A stretch of 64,000 nucleotides of DNA from Lactarius indigo (GCA_025766275.1 JAFKAC010000133.1:62001-126000), one strand, 5' to 3'; counted from the first letter of the stretch, positions 10,261-21,811 are shown. Numbers and translations are program-made. Notes: generated by a model from the letters alone, not told the origin.

Positions 10261-11349
10261 TTACATTATGATGTAAATTGACTGCAGTAATCGATTGGCG
10301 TTTTGCTGTCACTCGAATCACGACTTCTCTGTGTGATTACTACCGCTTACCTCATATCCAATATCCCTCGTCTCTGTCCTTTTTTATCGTTGTTCTTTCT
10401 CTCTCTCGTCGGCTCCCTTGTCTCTTGTTGTCTTGTCTTCATCTTTTTATACTGTCGTTCTCTGTCCCGCTCCCATTCTAGTATATCTCACCGACACACT
10501 TCCTTGGGATTTCTGTATCGATACGGGCGCATGCGCGAGGCCACCTGATAACCCTACCCGGGTCCCACTTTCTCTGTATCGCCCACCCCTCTCCCAACTG
10601 CCACTCCATCCTGCCAAGAACTACTCCTTGTTTCCCACTCCTCGTCTGTCACCCGACCACCTCATGGCCACTCCTGGCTATCTGCAAGACCATATCTATA
10701 TTCCACTGCGCATCGCATCATGCCCGTCGTTAGATACGGAGGGGAGGCCAGTGCCATACGATATAGTGCCTCGGTCCTTCCCCCATGCCATGTGTACGTC
10801 CCTTCCCGCTCTCTCATTGATGTAGGCGTCTGACACACTCTCTTTCATACCTGCCTTAGTCTTTCTGTCACCTGGCCACCCCCATGGCCACCACTGGCTA
10901 CCTGCAAGACTCCACCTACGGCCCTTCTGCGCCTTGCGTCGTGCCCGCTGTTAGATACGGAGGGTAGGCCAGCGCATTTGGGGTAGAGCCTTGGTCCTTC
11001 CTTCGTTCCGTGTGTATGCCCATACCCCATCTCTCTCGTCGATGCAGAGGTTCGACTTACAACCCACCCCAGTCTTCCTATATCCGCTTCCCGTGTGTTT
11101 GTCCGCCCCCCTTCCATGTCCTATGCCATCCCTCTCGCCGCTCCCATTCCCTCCATTCCAACATCATAGATAGAGCATATCTCTCAGTTGATCACATGTA
11201 CCTACGTTCCGTCTTGTCACTTGAATACAATGTCGTTTCTTCCAGATCCATCATGCGTGAAGTGAGAGACCCACTGTCACCCAATGATAGGTTCACTTAG
11301 GCATACCGTTCTAAGTTATGGCGGATGCAAATACAATGAAAATTCATTT
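10261..11349. other. Gene-free interval with an imperfect direct duplication
   Basis: Between the 163-aa gene and the end of the transposase gene lies CT-rich sequence. A segment of about 185 bp at 10644-10826 is repeated imperfectly at 10862-11050 (shared blocks include TTAGATACGGAGGG and ATGGCCAC). No coding sequence is convincing on either strand. Confidence 0.5.
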
Positions 11350-13785
11350 TTATTCATCGAGAACGACATCCTCTGTTTCTGCTACATCTAGCCCAGGCTT
11401 CTCAAGTAGAAAATATCGAGAACTTCGGTCTCCTTCACGCGGCGTCATGGGCACCATAGCTACGATGGACATGATATCTTTCACGTGTACGATCCGCAAC
11501 GCCACCTGACCCCGGTATATGCATGAGTATACTGTGTTTGAAGACGCTTCCAGCAAGCCAAGGTCTGGCTCAGACCAGACTGAGACCAGCGCATATGCGC
11601 GCTCTATACCAGAGTGGCCACTTCGGAAGTAGAATTGTACCTCGCCGATAAGGAAGGATTCCATCGTAGCAAACTAGGAAAATAAGATGTGAATGTCAAC
11701 TTCATGGTAATGTCACTCACCTTTACGTTGCGCGAACGACGGACACTCTCAGAAGGGCCCGCCCGTTCAGTCTCCTTCCACGCACAGCGAGCAATCTGCA
11801 GGTTAGGGAGGCGAAGGCGAGCCCATCGGATGTACTTCGGCTGCCAGCCAAAGGGTACTTGGCCATCTTCTGAGTCCAAACACAAGAATGCGCGGATTGT
11901 ATCTGCCTGTTCTCCCACAAGAGTGATGCCAGTCTCATCCCGAGCCCTGAGAAGAACATAGCCATCACCAAGGTCGACAGCACCTCGTGGTAGACTTGGG
12001 GCATCTGGCTCTAAGTCAGGCAGAATCGCGTGGATGGCGGAGAACTGTGAGCGGCGCAGTCTGCAGTTTGCGATGTTTGCATATGGGTTTGAAGGTTGCT
12101 TGACTTCCTCCCCCAGGTTGCCAATAGTACGCTCCAGAGTCCACTGAGATGAATAGACGCCAGGTCCCAGACGAATGGCATCTGGAGCGAGATGAGAAAG
12201 CCCGTGGATGCTCTGTCGACAGAAGTGAAGTCGCGACACCATTCGGCGGTAATAGATCGCTTCATATTCTTCGGTAAAGTCGAGCACGAGTTGCTGAGCC
12301 TTTTGAAGCTGGGAGACCGAGATTGCACGCTGTTGGAGGAGCCGAACAGCAGACGCTAGCTTGCAGAAGTTTAGCCAATAGCGCTGCGGAAGAATGCCGT
12401 AGAGTAATGCCGGGCAGTATCCAAAGACATAGACTAAGAACTCCCATGCTTTGTAGCCACTGGATATCTTCTCGGCGGGGTTCCGAGGAGGGCAATCGAA
12501 TGACCCTGGCAGGTATGGGCGGCAGCGCGCTACGTCCTGGCCATGCGTTTTCCAAGTGTCTCCGACAAGCACGACCCAGTCCCAGAGCTTCTTTGAGTCA
12601 TTCTTGTCACAGTCTATAGTCCCGCGCCAGAGACTTATGAGCAAATCAGGAAAATTGATCGCGATTATGTGCATGTGGTCGATAGCCAAGCATCCGGGGA
12701 GACCGGTCGAGTGTTTCGAATCCAGACCCAAGAAAATACTCAGTTTGCACAGGCCAGTCTCTTTCCGATTCTGTTTGAACTGTGTGTTGGTGCGACTCTG
12801 AAGAAGAAGAGTCAGGTTCTCAAAGTACAACTCGGATGATGCCTTCAGCAGTTGAAAGGCATCAACATCGCTGTGATCGCACCCAGGAAGGTCGTAGTTC
12901 AGCGGCTTGAGGAGCGCTGGGTAATAATGGGGACCCCCCGGCTTGTGACGCCCTCTCAAGCCACAGTATTCGCGACATCCGTACACGCCGTGGTGTCCCA
13001 CCTGCCCGTGCAGCGCAGCTAGACCAGGTCCGTCCGCAGTACCCAAGAAGAAGAATGGGCGTGAAGTGAACACACGCCCTGTGGAACAGTCCCACACGTG
13101 TAGTCCGTCCCTCTGGAGCGCAGAAAGATGGTGCAAGCCAGTGTAGACGAATGAGTCCAAGTTCTTAGGCTTGCTTGGACCAGGAATAAAGCCACCCGGC
13201 AGCACATATTTCTTTTTGTATCGTAAGTCGGGTGCCAGATCCAGGAGAACCCAGATATAAATCCAGCAATCCGATTGCTTGCTCTGATATAACTGCGCGC
13301 CGTCAATAGAGAGCATCAATACAGTGTCATCAGACAAGAGATCGCCACGGAGTGCCGCGTCGAGGAGGAGGGAGCTGCAGTATACGTCGTCGTAAACGTC
13401 GATAGAGCCACCAGCACGTAGCCTAGCCAGCAAAGGCTCCATCACTTGACGTCGGTGACCCATATTCCATGCGCTTTGGTGTGACTGATATTGCGCTTGA
13501 ATCTGCGGTCCCACAGGTATCATTAGAGCTTGCTTACGAGGTACGGATACGACTCTGCCCCCACGGGTGACAGAGTTGTACCGCGGCGAAGAACACTCGG
13601 GACAAGCGCGAAGCTCTGAGAATGGTCCAGAGAACGCCACACAAGACTCATAGCACATATTGGTCATAACAGGGACTACCCCCGTCAGCTCAGTGATCGT
13701 CCGCTTCATGCGATTGTATGACTGGAATTCTGCGTCAGGAACGTACTCCCTTAGAGCAGAGCAAACACTATCGTAAGTCGCCCGA
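11350..13785 (-). pseudogene. Tnp2 transposase, catalytic and C-terminal part
   Basis: This is the main part of a Tnp2-family (PF02992-like) transposase, read on the minus strand. Sequence 13785-11721 is one exon, an intron occupies 11720-11674 and the last exon is 11673-11350. Visible core blocks are LSIDGAQLYQ, KKYVLPGGFIPGP, GCLAIDHMH and WTLERTIGNL, which supply D, D and E. A zinc-binding-like CPEC lies near the N-terminal side. The C-terminal exon has the usual VEKPGLD. The reading frame runs to the very edge of the G1 retrotransposon and resumes at 22295 on its far side, so the gene is broken by insertion rather than by point mutation here. Confidence 0.85.
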
Positions 13786-14264
13786 TGTTACGATCACAAC
13801 CGGTTATGACTACGGACCGACTCACAGTATTAGTCATGGACATTTACATCGTATCAGTCATCATAGTAGTACACACGTGATTGTGGCTCATGTATGACTC
13901 ATTCCTAGGATAGCTGTACTAGGGTTCGAGCTAGTTACGCTATTGGTTTCCTATCGTTCCAGCGGCGCTTTAAAGCCCGCGTGTATCTGTATAAGTAGCT
14001 GTTTCAGAAGACCAAGAGCCCCATCTTGGTCTTCTTCAATCCACCCTCTTTCTGAATCGTCTTGCCTTAGTCTTCGAACTAAGAGTACTTCCGCTCCTAT
14101 CCACCAAGGGATAGTACCTCTCCATTTTAGCTGCAGCGTGTGCCAAGAGTGCCCCTGTTCAGCTTGCGTTGGGTTGACACAAGATCCCCATTCGCCCTTG
14201 CTTTGCTAAGTCGATTACGCCTTCCTTGAAGTCCAAGTTGGACTAACGCCGGTGGAGCGTAACA
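13786..14264 (+). repeat. G1 5' LTR
   Basis: It starts TGTTACGATC and ends GGAGCGTAACA. It contains TATAAG at 13990. A hairpin at 14007-14034 has arms GAAGACCAAGA and TCTTGGTCTTC. The 11 nt at 14023-14033 (ATCTTGGTCTT) lie 33 nt from the TATA box and are the presumed RNA start. Confidence 0.93.
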
Positions 14265-14266
14265 TT

Positions 14267-14277
14267 AAGACCAAGAT
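14267..14277 (+). promoter_or_regulatory. G1 primer-binding site, self-primed type
   Basis: AAGACCAAGAT lies 2 nt inside the 5' LTR and is the exact complement of ATCTTGGTCTT at the presumed 5' end of the element's own RNA. No CCA-end tRNA complement beginning TGG is present here. This is the arrangement known for Tf1 and Sushi. Confidence 0.75.
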
Positions 14278-14284
14278 CCTCATC

Positions 14285-16246
14285 GTGGCGTACTCGACCA
14301 GAGAACAGTGGACGTCCTTCCATCCCTATCATATTGAACGACGAGGAGATCGCAACATACCAACAAGATTCTTAGGAGCAGCTCAGTGGAGAGAAAGAGG
14401 AGAAGACACTGGGTACTTTGTGGAGTTCAACGGTCCAAACTGTTTTCGACCTGTTGAGTTCAATTTCGAACACCTTTGTTGGACCGAGGTTACTTGGAAC
14501 CCTATAGACCATCGCTGGGATATTGTATGACCAGCCGGAAGAAATTACAACTGCGACATCGACGCACGGGAACTTAACAGCCACGCAGACTACGGTCCCA
14601 TTGATGGACAAGCACAGGAACATACGGATGAAGGAATCAGCGGAGAAGAGACCTCCGATAGCCAACAATCACCAGACCGAGGAAATACACCAGCAGAAGA
14701 GGCCAGCCTAGGAGCCATTGGCGAGCGCATCATACAACAAACTGAGTCCCTGACTATCCATCAACCCGAACCCGAAATAATCCACATTCATAGCCCAGCA
14801 GTTGCAATGGCAACAGCCACTATCACGCAAGAAGAAGTGCAGCTCACCACTGAAGCAAGAGATCAAATAGTCCTAGAGGAACAAAGACGCATTGCAGAAG
14901 AATTGCGAGCCAATCTGGCTCCTATCGACCCATACACCGGTCACCGGATGACTGACGACGACGTAGCCATCCATCGCGCCATCGGGCCAGACGTAGCTGA
15001 CCCCCCCAGCGGTGGAGGAGGACCCCCTGGCGACTTACCAGGCGGAGGACCCCCACCTCGAGGAATGGGATTCGGAGGGTTTCCTGGAGGATTCCCAGGA
15101 GGACCACCAGGAGGAGGACATCCTGGAGGAGGACTACCAGGTGCAGGTCCCGCTATTCCCCCTCCAAATAGTAAACTAGCTGGCGAAGCACCCACAGTAT
15201 TCAATGGAGAACGCGCAAAAGTCGAAGCATTTCTCACTCAATGGCACGTCTACTGGGGCATGAACGCAGATGAAGGCATCATGGCCACACCATACCGACG
15301 AGCTCTCCTCTTCCTATCATACATCAAAGGCATTAACGTCAGCGAATGGGTGTTGGCAATGCTTACCTGGCTCAACGGTCAGATACAAGCAGGAATACCC
15401 CGAACGAGCGAAGGATTATGGAACGAAGTCACGCGCAGCTTTATGCAGCGCTTCAGAAACACGATGGAACAAGAGCAAGCCCAATATGAACTGAAGAAAG
15501 GGCTCAAAATGATTGGGGGCAATTTAGATGAGTATTGTACTCAATTTGAGCAACTAGTGCGACGCGCACATTACCGGCTTGACGACCCCCAGACACTCGA
15601 CCTGTTTGCAAGTGGATTACCCACCGACCTATACTCCAAGGTATACACCCTCGACTCCCCACGAAATTACCGCGAGTGGAAAGAAGCAGCCACTACCCGC
15701 CAGCAACAATACATGCACCTCAAAGCAATGCTCAACAAGGGGGCGCCACAAAAACAGGAAAAATCGCAAAGACAACAACAGCGCTCCTGGCAGGGACCGC
15801 CAAGAAGCTCCTGGCAACCCCGAAACCTCCCACGAGACCCAAACGCGATGGATACATCTGCAGATCGCATTAGAGGGCGACTGACAGGAGCAGAAGAAAT
15901 ACTCACCCCTCGCCCTCCATATCGACCTCGAGGAGGGTTCCTGCAGAGAGGAGGAGGACGTAATAACCCAAGGCCAGTCACCTGTTACAATTGTAGGAAG
16001 GACGGACACATGGCCTGTGATTGCAGACAGCCACGAATGGATTACCAATCCCAAGCATCTAGTAGTCGGTATATCGATACTGACTACCATCAACAAGAAT
16101 CCGAAGTCGCTACCAGGGCGGTCCAAGAAGTACCCCCTCAACAGCGCGCCAGTGACTGGCTTAACGGAGTAGCAGGAGAATCGGACGACGTTAAAGACAT
16201 TATCCTCCAGCAATTGTGGAAGAAGGAGGGTTTTCAGGACGCCTGA
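14285..16246 (+). pseudogene. G1 gag, one nonsense codon
   Basis: The protein matches G2 gag from the segment RNIPTRFLGAAQWRER onward, upstream of any ATG. The frame begins at GTG (14285) in a good initiation context. A TGA at 14528-14530 replaces the CGA arginine of G2. Translation could restart at ATG 14807, giving 479 aa. It has a Gly/Pro-rich linker, a helical capsid-like region (FLTQWHVYWGMN, SEWVLAMLTWLN) and a CCHC knuckle CYNCRKDGHMACDC. The stop is at 16244-16246. Confidence 0.8.
16228..16234 (+). promoter_or_regulatory. G1 putative -1 frameshift heptamer
   Basis: GGGTTTT is in the gag frame as G GGT TTT, 9 nt before the gag stop codon. It fits the X XXY YYZ rule. Pol continues in the -1 frame. 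The same heptamer sits at the same place in G2 (33795-33801). Confidence 0.65.
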
Positions 16247-17190
16247 ACCCATCAGCCTGGGTGAGGGCGGTCAATTGTAACAGTGTAATCATGACTCGCT
16301 ACCGTTCAATGAGAGTTCCAGTATCGATCTGCACCAGTTACACAATGGCCGACATATGAGCTTTAGTAGACTCAGGAGCAACCCACTGCTTCATGAGGCC
16401 CTCCTTCGTCAAAAGGATGGGGTTTGGGACCAAACCGCTAGACGTCCCGAAGAAAATATGGAATATCGATAACACCGAAAACAAATCGGGGCGTATTACC
16501 CATTATATCGATGTGGATGTGCAAACTAAAGGGATTAATAAGGAAATACGCTTCCTTATCACCGACATAGGAGACGAAGACGTCGTATTGGGATACCCAT
16601 GGCTCGCAATATACGACCCTCACATCAAATGGTCACAAGCAGCCATACACGAAGCAATGCTTCCCATTATCATCCGATCAGTAAACCCTCGCATCGAACG
16701 GATCACACCGGTAGTGGCAGCCTCCTCCATACAGGACGATGAATATGAAGTTGTACACTCCTGCGTCATCACCGACGAACAACGACAACAATTCGAAGAA
16801 GGGTGTCGGATCAGAGCAACAGCGACGGATCTCGCCATCGCAGCCCACCAATATGTCACTAAAGCTGAGTTACCCCCCGAGTATCGAGAGTTTGAACATC
16901 TCTTCAGTGAAAAGGCGTCGGACAGGTTTCCTCCCAGTAGACCCTGGGATCATGCGATCGAATTCAAGCCAGGAACGGCAGATGCCATTGACTGCAAAAT
17001 ATACCCCATGACTCAGGAAGAAGACAAGAAATTACGGGAGTGGATAGACGAGCAATTAAAGAAGGGATACATACGGCCTTCCAAATCCCCATATGCGTCA
17101 TCCTTTTTCTTCATCAAGAAAAAAGATGGAAAACTACGGCCGGTACAAGACTACCGAAAGATCAACGCGGTCACCATTCGCAATCAATAC

Positions 17191-17993
17191 TGTAACGAAC
17201 GCGCCTCGACCACATGACCTACCAGCATCACGTGTTGGACCTATGTGGGACTATCGCGAGTCTGGCTGGGCAAACGCCGACTCCCCTGAAGAAGAGGATG
17301 AAGAAGAAGGGCTGCTTATGCAGCTGCAACACCAAGAGGAGTATGCCCGAGCCGCGTATACGCGGTGTGGACGGTTAGTGGTCACGTGACTAACATACTC
17401 ACGTGACAACGTTTCAGTGTGATGTTTGCGTAATACAAACATCATGCCGAACCAGTGTTACGGTCCGCTTGCCATGTCAAGCTTAGAGGTTATTGGGTTT
17501 CTCGTATAGACTTTACGGGCCTACGTGCCTACCTTCTGATTACTGTGTACGTTCTGATTGGCTGATACGTTTGTGCTGACTGATATGATACCGAGAGCCT
17601 TATGCTATTGGTTGTACTTATCTATGACTCGGTATGACTCAGTACGATACTAGGGTTTCTGTGTTTGGATCTGACTGCGAACCTTACTGTGTAGTAGTAT
17701 ATAGGTAGTACGCTGGGACGGAGCATTCCCCAGCTTGAGTTCTTGTACCACTCCTACCCTTCAATAGGACTTCAGGCTTTCCCCTCCTTTGTGACTTGTC
17801 GCTTGCCTCCCATCTCTCTTTTGGTTGACGGCTGTTCAACTTCTCTTTTATTCCCTGATTACCTCATCAGGAGGTAACCTTGTTTGACTACTAAAGGGAC
17901 GCTTCAGTAGTTCAGCTCGTTCCACGAGTAGTAGTCACGTGCCAACACCCGTTCCCGGTCCAAGTCGGACAATACGTTCGTAGGAACGTAACA
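17191..17993. mobile_element. LTR insertion S1 in G1 (solo LTR or deletion derivative)
   Basis: It starts TGTAACG, ends CGTAACA and is flanked by AATAC on both sides (17186-17190 and 17994-17998). Removing it and one duplication restores the RT reading frame. A second start-like TGTTACGG at 17456 suggests that 17456-17993 is an LTR of about 538 bp and the first 265 bp are leftover internal sequence. An alternative is a single 803-bp LTR. Orientation is uncertain. Confidence 0.8.
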
Positions 17994-20673
17994 AATACCC
18001 ACTCCCTCTCATCTCCGACCTTATCACGGACCTCAGCAACGCCCATATTTACACCAAGCTTGACATTAGGTGGGGGTACAATAATATACGCATCAAGGAA
18101 GGAGACGAAGAGAAAGCAGCGTTTAAAACGCGATACGGACTATTCGAACCCACGGTGATGTTTTTCGGCCTGACCAACTCCCCTGCAATGTTCCAGACCA
18201 TGATGAACTTTATATTTAGAGATATCATGGCAAAGCACGAAGCACGTGGAACGGTTATTAGAGTCTACATGGACGACATCGGCATCGCCACTGGGCTCCA
18301 GCATTCGCTGACCGACCACATTGAAGCGGTCAAGGACGTCCTCCGCGTATCTGCGGAACACGACCTCTATTATAAGCTTGAAAAATGCCTCTTCCACTCC
18401 CCGCGCATGGATTACCTGGGGGTAATCCTTGAAAAGGGGGTGACGCGCATGGACCCTGTCAAAATTGCCGGCATCAAGGACTGGCCTACGCCAACCAAAG
18501 TTAAGGACGTCCGCTCTTTTCTCGGATTTTGCAATTTTTATCGACCTTTCATACGAGGCTTCGCAACCAGGGCACGACCACTTAACAGACTTACACGAAA
18601 GGACACCGAGTGGCGTTGGGGAACCGAAGAAGAAAAAGCGTTCCAAGACCTCAAAACCCTTGTCACCAGCGAGCCCATCCTAGCACACCCCGATCTCACC
18701 CAACAATTCGAGTTGGAGGTCGATGCGTCGGGTTTTGTGACGGGAGTGGTCCTCCTTCAACGCAAAAAGGACGGCAAACGACACCCCATTGGCTACTACT
18801 CATCTACTCTCAATGAAGCGGAACGGAACTATGATATTTACGATCTCGAACTCCTGGCAATTGTCAAAGCTTTCCGCCATTGGAGGCCCCTTCTAGCAGG
18901 CTCCCCTCACAAGATCAAGGTCTTCTCCGACCATCTAAACCTACAATACTGGAAGTCACCGCAAAAAATTAGCAGACGCATTGCCAGGGAAGTACTCGAA
19001 CTCTCCGAATATGACTTTGAAATTCATCACGTCAAAGGAACCTCCAACGGACGCGCTGTCGCGAAGACCAGACTACGACCAAGGGGAACACGACAACAAA
19101 GGAATAACAGTACTACCAGACAGCATCTTCATACGCGCCAACATCCTGGAAGAACCGCGAAACCCTCACGGGAGGCCGGAGATCCTACCAGTAGAAATGA
19201 TTCCTATGCACCCCATTTACGAACAAGACATAGCTAAGTTGAAGCTGTGGGTCGACACGCATAAACTAAAAGACATTGAAGGGACATGGTATAAAGACGG
19301 ACGCCGAGTGGTCACCGGAGGCATCCACGACAAACACACCATCATCACCACACATCACGATTCTCCCGTATACGGCCATCCAGGCATTAAACGCACCCTC
19401 CAACTAACAGAACGACACTACTGGTGGCCGCAGATGAAAAACGACATCACAGATTACGTGAAAGGGTGCGCGGAATGCCAACGACACAAGGTCAATCTCC
19501 GCCCCATCCGAGCGCCTCTGCAACCCATCTATCCCAAACCGGAAGCCCTACCGTTCGAGACCATCGCAGTGGACTTCATCACCAAACTCCCCATATCCCG
19601 CGGCTATGACTCCATTCTAACAGTAACAGATCACGATTGCACCAAAGCCACCGTCTTCATCCCTTGCCATGAAGAGATAACCGCTGAAGGGACAGCTGCT
19701 CTGTATGTGTCACACATCTTCCCACGATTTGGACTCCCTTCGCGTGTTATCAGTGATTGAGACCCACGCTTTGCATCCAAATTTATGCGGGAGATATGCA
19801 AGATCCTCAGCATCAGCCAAAACATCTCAACTGCCTATCACCCCAGAACCGATGGCCAATCGGAACGAACAAACCAGTGGCTGGAGCAATACCTCCGCTT
19901 TTGGGTAAATGAGCGGCAGGACGATTGGGTTCGATATCTACCCATGGCAGAATTCACGCACAATAACTGGCCAAACGAGACCACGCGGGAGTCTCCCTTC
20001 TTTCTCTTATCAGGGTACAATCCCCGCGCTGATTGGACCGACAGGCCGTCTCCTATCCCACAGGTATCACTACAACTAGATCAGTTCAAACAGGCACGAC
20101 AACGTGCCTTCTCCTGTATGTTCCGGGCACAAAGGTCATGGGTCAAACATAAAGATACGCCAAAATTCAAAGAAGGAGACCTCGTGTGGCTCGAAGGACG
20201 CCACCTACGTACACACCAACCAACTGTGAAATTAGCCGCAAAACGGCACGGACCATTTAAGGTCGTCCAGGTGATGTCCCCTGTCAATTATCGCCTCGAG
20301 CTTCCCATGCAGTGGAGCATCCACAACGTCTTCCACATAGATCTTCTCACACCTTATCGTGAAACACCCACGCATGGACCAAACTACCAGCGCCCACCAC
20401 CGGATTTGGTAGATAACGAAGAAGAATACGAGGTCGAGAAGATTCTAGACTCTCGGCAGTTCGGCAGAAGACGTCGGCTCCAGTACCTTGTCAAATGGAA
20501 GGGCTACCCAGACTCGGACAATCAGTGGGTCGATAAGGATGACGTCTTCGCAGACCAAGCTATTCGGGACTTCAAAACCTCAAACCCCGACCAAGAAGTA
20601 CATATAAGAGCTGCGAGATGTTGCGCTAAGTCTCCATCCCCCATTCCTGAATCCCATCTCCTCATGACTACCG

Positions 20674-21378
20674 ATGCCTCCACACCGAACCCCACGCTCG
20701 TCGAACACCTTGCCAGGGGTGCAGTGGCCCGTAACACGCTACACACCTTCAGAGCTCCTGAAGACGTCCCCGACGAAGAGGGGCTTATCACCCAGCAAGA
20801 ATGGGACGCTATCCAGAGACGCTTCCCCTTACCTACCGGAGGGGTCCTCACCGACGACACCACCCCCACTTACAACATCATCGACCCCGATACCGGTCGA
20901 CAATACAACACCACCCCCATCACCACTGAAGAACTCACCGCCCTTCGAGCGGCTCTCCCGAGCGCTGACAAGTGCGCAGTCACTCCGAGCATGGGAGATG
21001 CAGTGGAAGGAGACGGCGCGCAAATGGCAGGACGAACAGCTACACCTAGCAGAAATGCGACGGAAGGTGAGGAAGGCGAGGCAGAAGTATTGGAGGACGA
21101 TAACGCTGTCTATGACAATAGTGATCAATACCCGGCGAGACACTCTTTCCTCAGAACACGAGGCCACACTGACGATCCCAATGCCACCCCTTATATCGTC
21201 TACACCAACGGAGACCCCATGTACAGGGGAGACATCCGAGTCTTCCAAGTGGCGCCCCACGAGCCCAGATCTCCCGAAGACGATCCCACCTCCCTCATGG
21301 CGCCAGAAGGGTTCCGGCGCAATAGAGGACCCAATTCAATTCCCTTCAAGGTCACCCTCCCCGGAGGGCGAGTTGTGA
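20674..21378 (+). CDS. G1 copy of the overlapping +1-frame ORF
   Basis: This 234-aa open frame lies +1 to pol, over the region after the chromodomain. It has a Ser/Pro-rich start with RGLSPSKNG, the helical block W-x3-A-x2-W-x2-EQL-x2-A-x2-R, then INTRRDT, ISSTPTETPC and a QKGSG motif. The order and frame match the G0 (67-561) and G2 (28877-29767) copies. No known family is seen. Expression could come from leaky scanning, a subgenomic RNA or frameshifting; nothing in the sequence decides. Confidence 0.5.
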   Translation: MPPHRTPRSSNTLPGVQWPVTRYTPSELLKTSPTKRGLSPSKNGTLSRDASPYLPEGSSPTTPPPLTTSSTPIPVDNTTPPPSPLKNSPPFERLSRALTSAQSLRAWEMQWKETARKWQDEQLHLAEMRRKVRKARQKYWRTITLSMTIVINTRRDTLSSEHEATLTIPMPPLISSTPTETPCTGETSESSKWRPTSPDLPKTIPPPSWRQKGSGAIEDPIQFPSRSPSPEGEL

Positions 21379-21811
21379 ACGCTGACCATGTACAGGTGGT
21401 CATGTGCGGCAACCCATTCGTACTGGGGCTGGTGAGTGGTTTGCCATACGTCTACGGCCAGCCTCTGTACGCCCGACCGCACCGCCCTCACAACGACCGG
21501 GCCTTCATTGCTCATGAAGACCTCGTCATGATCAAAGAGGGGAACACCACCGATCGCGCCCTTGAAAAAATAGGGGATGAATCTCTCACTGCAGAGATCC
21601 ATCGTTTTCGAGCAGCCGCATTTCATGAGGATCGGCTGATGGCGCGTATGAGGGAGATTAGACTTCAGTTGGCGAACGTCACGCAGGATAAGTTGGATTC
21701 CATCTATAGGATGGAAAGGGCTAACACCTTTTGGCGGATTGAGGAGGTGCAGAAGGACTGGCCATTGTCGGCTTTCATGTGAGGTGGGCCTCGCATCTGA
21801 AAAGGGGGTAA

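Larger units (their letters stand above)
16235..21782 (+). pseudogene. G1 pol: protease, RT, RNase H, integrase, chromodomain, tail
   Basis: Domains in order are the aspartic protease (DSGAT), reverse transcriptase (VYMDDIGIAT active site), RNase H (EVDASG), zinc-binding HHCC region (HYWWPQM, CAECQRHK), integrase core (AVDFITKLP, the SD-DPRF block, QSERTNQW), chromodomain at about 20421-20560 and a 400-residue C-terminal extension. It is broken by TGA at 16357-16359 in protease, by the LTR insertion 17191-17993 in RT, by an 8-nt contraction near 19050 and by TGA at 19758-19760 in integrase. The stop at 21780-21782 is followed by the polypurine tract (21797-21811). Confidence 0.9.

Noticed and set aside
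14007..14034. Hairpin considered as a transcription terminator
   Set aside because: It sits just downstream of the TATA box, and its right arm matches the primer-binding site, which fits self-priming better.
13943..14209. An 88-aa open frame, repeated identically at 21969-22235
   Set aside because: It lies within the two G1 LTRs; the identity reflects LTR duplication.
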